A stretch of 64,000 nt of DNA from Anabaena sphaerica FACHB-251 (GTDB lineage Bacteria > Cyanobacteriota > Cyanobacteriia > Cyanobacteriales > Nostocaceae): positions 62,001 to 126,000 of the forward strand of contig NZ_JACJQU010000012.1 of assembly GCF_014696825.1 (NCBI RefSeq). Reading direction: 5' to 3'. The notes below the pieces were generated by a model. That model searched no databases. It saw only the letters and a list, made by a program, of their open reading frames with translations, and was not told where the DNA came from. The number at the start of each line of letters is the position of its first letter. The first letter of the stretch is position 1. A program made the position numbers and the translations under genes. Shown piece by piece: positions 62,959-64,000 of this stretch.

Positions 62959-63143
62959 ACTACATCCCCAACAGCAACAGTTTTACCAGCGACTGTTACC
63001 GTGTCAGTCTCCACTAATTTCCGTCCCCGTCGGGTTTCAACTGTACCATTGACTTTGACGTTACCATCAATAATCATCAGTTTGGCTTGACCTCCAGTTG
63101 AGGCTATACCTAACAACTTTAAAAACTGGTCGAGTTTAATCAT
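62952..63143 (-). CDS. S4 RNA-binding domain protein
   Basis: 63 residues, one S4 domain: MIKLDQFLKLLGIASTGGQA, then KLMIIDGNVKVNGTVETRRG and a final VTVAGKTVAVGD. Small single-S4 proteins (YaaA/YbcJ-like) bind structured RNA and probably aid ribosome assembly or tRNA work; the precise target is unknown. Its 3' end overlaps the map relic. The ATG is preceded by an AT-rich leader. It is convergent with the map genes and 26 bp from the dehydrogenase stop at 63170. Confidence 0.85.
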   Translation of the reverse strand: MIKLDQFLKLLGIASTGGQAKLMIIDGNVKVNGTVETRRGRKLVETDTVTVAGKTVAVGDVVQ

Positions 63144-63169
63144 GTCAGCATTTGTCTAAAAGATTTTTA

Positions 63170-64000
63170 TCATTTGGAAAGGTGTAAAACTGCTTTACCA
63201 GGAAAGCGTCTGTCAACCAGTTGTTGCGCTACATCAGCAACTTCTGTCCAAGGAGCTTCTATATCAATATGAGGACGCAATTGGCCAGATTCTACTAGCT
63301 CAACTAACCATTTTAGTCCCACGGATGCCGATTCTTGTTTGAGTTCGTGGAATACAATTAGACCGTATATACTCGCACCACCAAGGGCATAAAGATTACC
63401 TGCGTTAAAAGTTACTTCTCGTCCTGCGGTAGTTCCAAACACCACAGCCTTACCATCAGTACCTAATAAACCCAAGGCTGTTCCCAGAACATTACCGCCT
63501 ACAGAGTCCACAATGAGATGATAGGGTCCATATTCTTTTGCAGGTGAAATATCTTCACCGATAACGACCTGATGCGCTCCTGCTGCTTTAACCACAGCTT
63601 CATATTTAGGTTGACGCAGGTGTGCTACTACCTTCGCTCCACTTAACCGCGCTAGTTGGATGGCAAAGTTACCAACACCACCGGATGCACCTGTTATTAA
63701 TACGGAGCGATTTAAGAGAAAACCACCTTTTTTGAGGGCATGATAGGCAGTTAAACCAGCTACGGGGAGAGTGGCAGCTTGAGCAAAAGATACAAAGTGT
63801 GGTAGTTCGGCTAGAGCGTTTGTAGGTACGGATACCAGTTCTCCCCAAGCACCACCGGGAAGAAAACCTACCACTCGCACCCCTTGGGCTGGTCCAGAAC
63901 CATCTACGGCGGGAGTTTCTACTGTACCAGCTAAGTCCCAACCAGGCCGCCAACCAGCCTCAGCAGTGGAAGCGCGTCTGAGTTCTCCACGATTGAGAGA
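63170..64000 (-). CDS. Zinc-type alcohol dehydrogenase/quinone oxidoreductase family, partial (5' end outside window)
   Basis: The frame is open to the window end and reads 276 residues from 64000. GWRPGWDLAGTVETPAVDG (start side) and FLPGGAWGELVSVP are the catalytic-domain part. The NADPH fold has LITGASGGVGNFAIQLARLSGA, then VVIGEDISPA and YHLIVDSVGG, with a final RFPGKAVLHLSK. Members of the QOR family (MDR superfamily) reduce quinones or enones and lack zinc. The N-terminal start lies outside the window. The substrate is unknown. Confidence 0.85.
   Translation of the reverse strand, partial: SLNRGELRRASTAEAGWRPGWDLAGTVETPAVDGSGPAQGVRVVGFLPGGAWGELVSVPTNALAELPHFVSFAQAATLPVAGLTAYHALKKGGFLLNRSVLITGASGGVGNFAIQLARLSGAKVVAHLRQPKYEAVVKAAGAHQVVIGEDISPAKEYGPYHLIVDSVGGNVLGTALGLLGTDGKAVVFGTTAGREVTFNAGNLYALGGASIYGLIVFHELKQESASVGLKWLVELVESGQLRPHIDIEAPWTEVADVAQQLVDRRFPGKAVLHLSK

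Overview
The window looks like a chromosomal segment of a filamentous, probably heterocyst-forming cyanobacterium (Nostocales). The evidence is phycocyanobilin synthesis (PcyA), a plant-type [2Fe-2S] ferredoxin, PsbP and Psb32, a devB-devC-devA exporter set, a protein matching the C-terminal domain of Mo-nitrogenase, many GCGATCGC (HIP1) sites, low G+C, and heptanucleotide tandem repeats in many gene gaps. Exact genus cannot be told from this sequence.

Layout. 0-7.8 kb: peptidoglycan-binding tail, CHAD protein, NIL-ferredoxin, thioredoxin-like protein, Gfo/Idh oxidoreductase, uridine phosphorylase, an exported protein and a YifB/ComM ATPase. 7.8-12.4 kb is accessory: two Uma2 endonuclease-fold genes, a broken nuclease-like gene, an internally deleted Rpn-family gene, a HIT protein and a long pentapeptide-repeat gene. 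13-18 kb: ACT-malic enzyme, exported thioredoxin-fold protein, YhcG-type nuclease-fold protein, creatininase, cupin and Mo-nitro_C protein. 18.7-24 kb: HAD phosphatase, coiled-coil membrane protein, devBCA. 25-27.6 kb: pcyA, maf, psbP. 27.8-33.8 kb: an amide/aldehyde cluster (lipocalin-like protein, aldehyde dehydrogenase, nitrilase-fold protein, divergent DUF1152 gene, NlpC/P60 protein, PEP-mutase/isocitrate-lyase-fold enzyme). 34-45.6 kb: murG, NTF2-like protein, HAD hydrolase, two convergent cytochromes P450, TPR protein, FkbM methyltransferase, ruvB, hisF. 46-55.8 kb: dapB, cobH, psb32, a run of small membrane and coiled-coil proteins, DUF1350, and a response-regulator/PP2C phosphatase convergent with a STAS protein. 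56-64 kb: HTH-GrpE fusion, sulfiredoxin, SpoIID-like protein, petF, biliverdin reductase (bvdR), map, S4 protein and a partial quinone oxidoreductase.

The genes are mostly single or in short runs, with few operons. Two enzymes acting on biliverdin are present, PcyA (toward phycocyanobilin) and BvdR (toward bilirubin).

The least ordinary feature is how many gene relics and small non-autonomous elements fill the gaps: a group II intron maturase tail, a second map 3' end, a dps 3' end, a broken nuclease-like gene, a 112-bp MITE with an exact 8-bp target duplication, two members of a second MITE-like family, and a 237-bp nested palindrome between convergent genes. No intact transposase, CRISPR array, tRNA or rRNA was recognised. 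I found no clear novel multi-gene system. The best leads are the HTH-GrpE fusion, the nitrilase-fold protein that appears to lack its catalytic cysteine, and the amide/aldehyde cluster.
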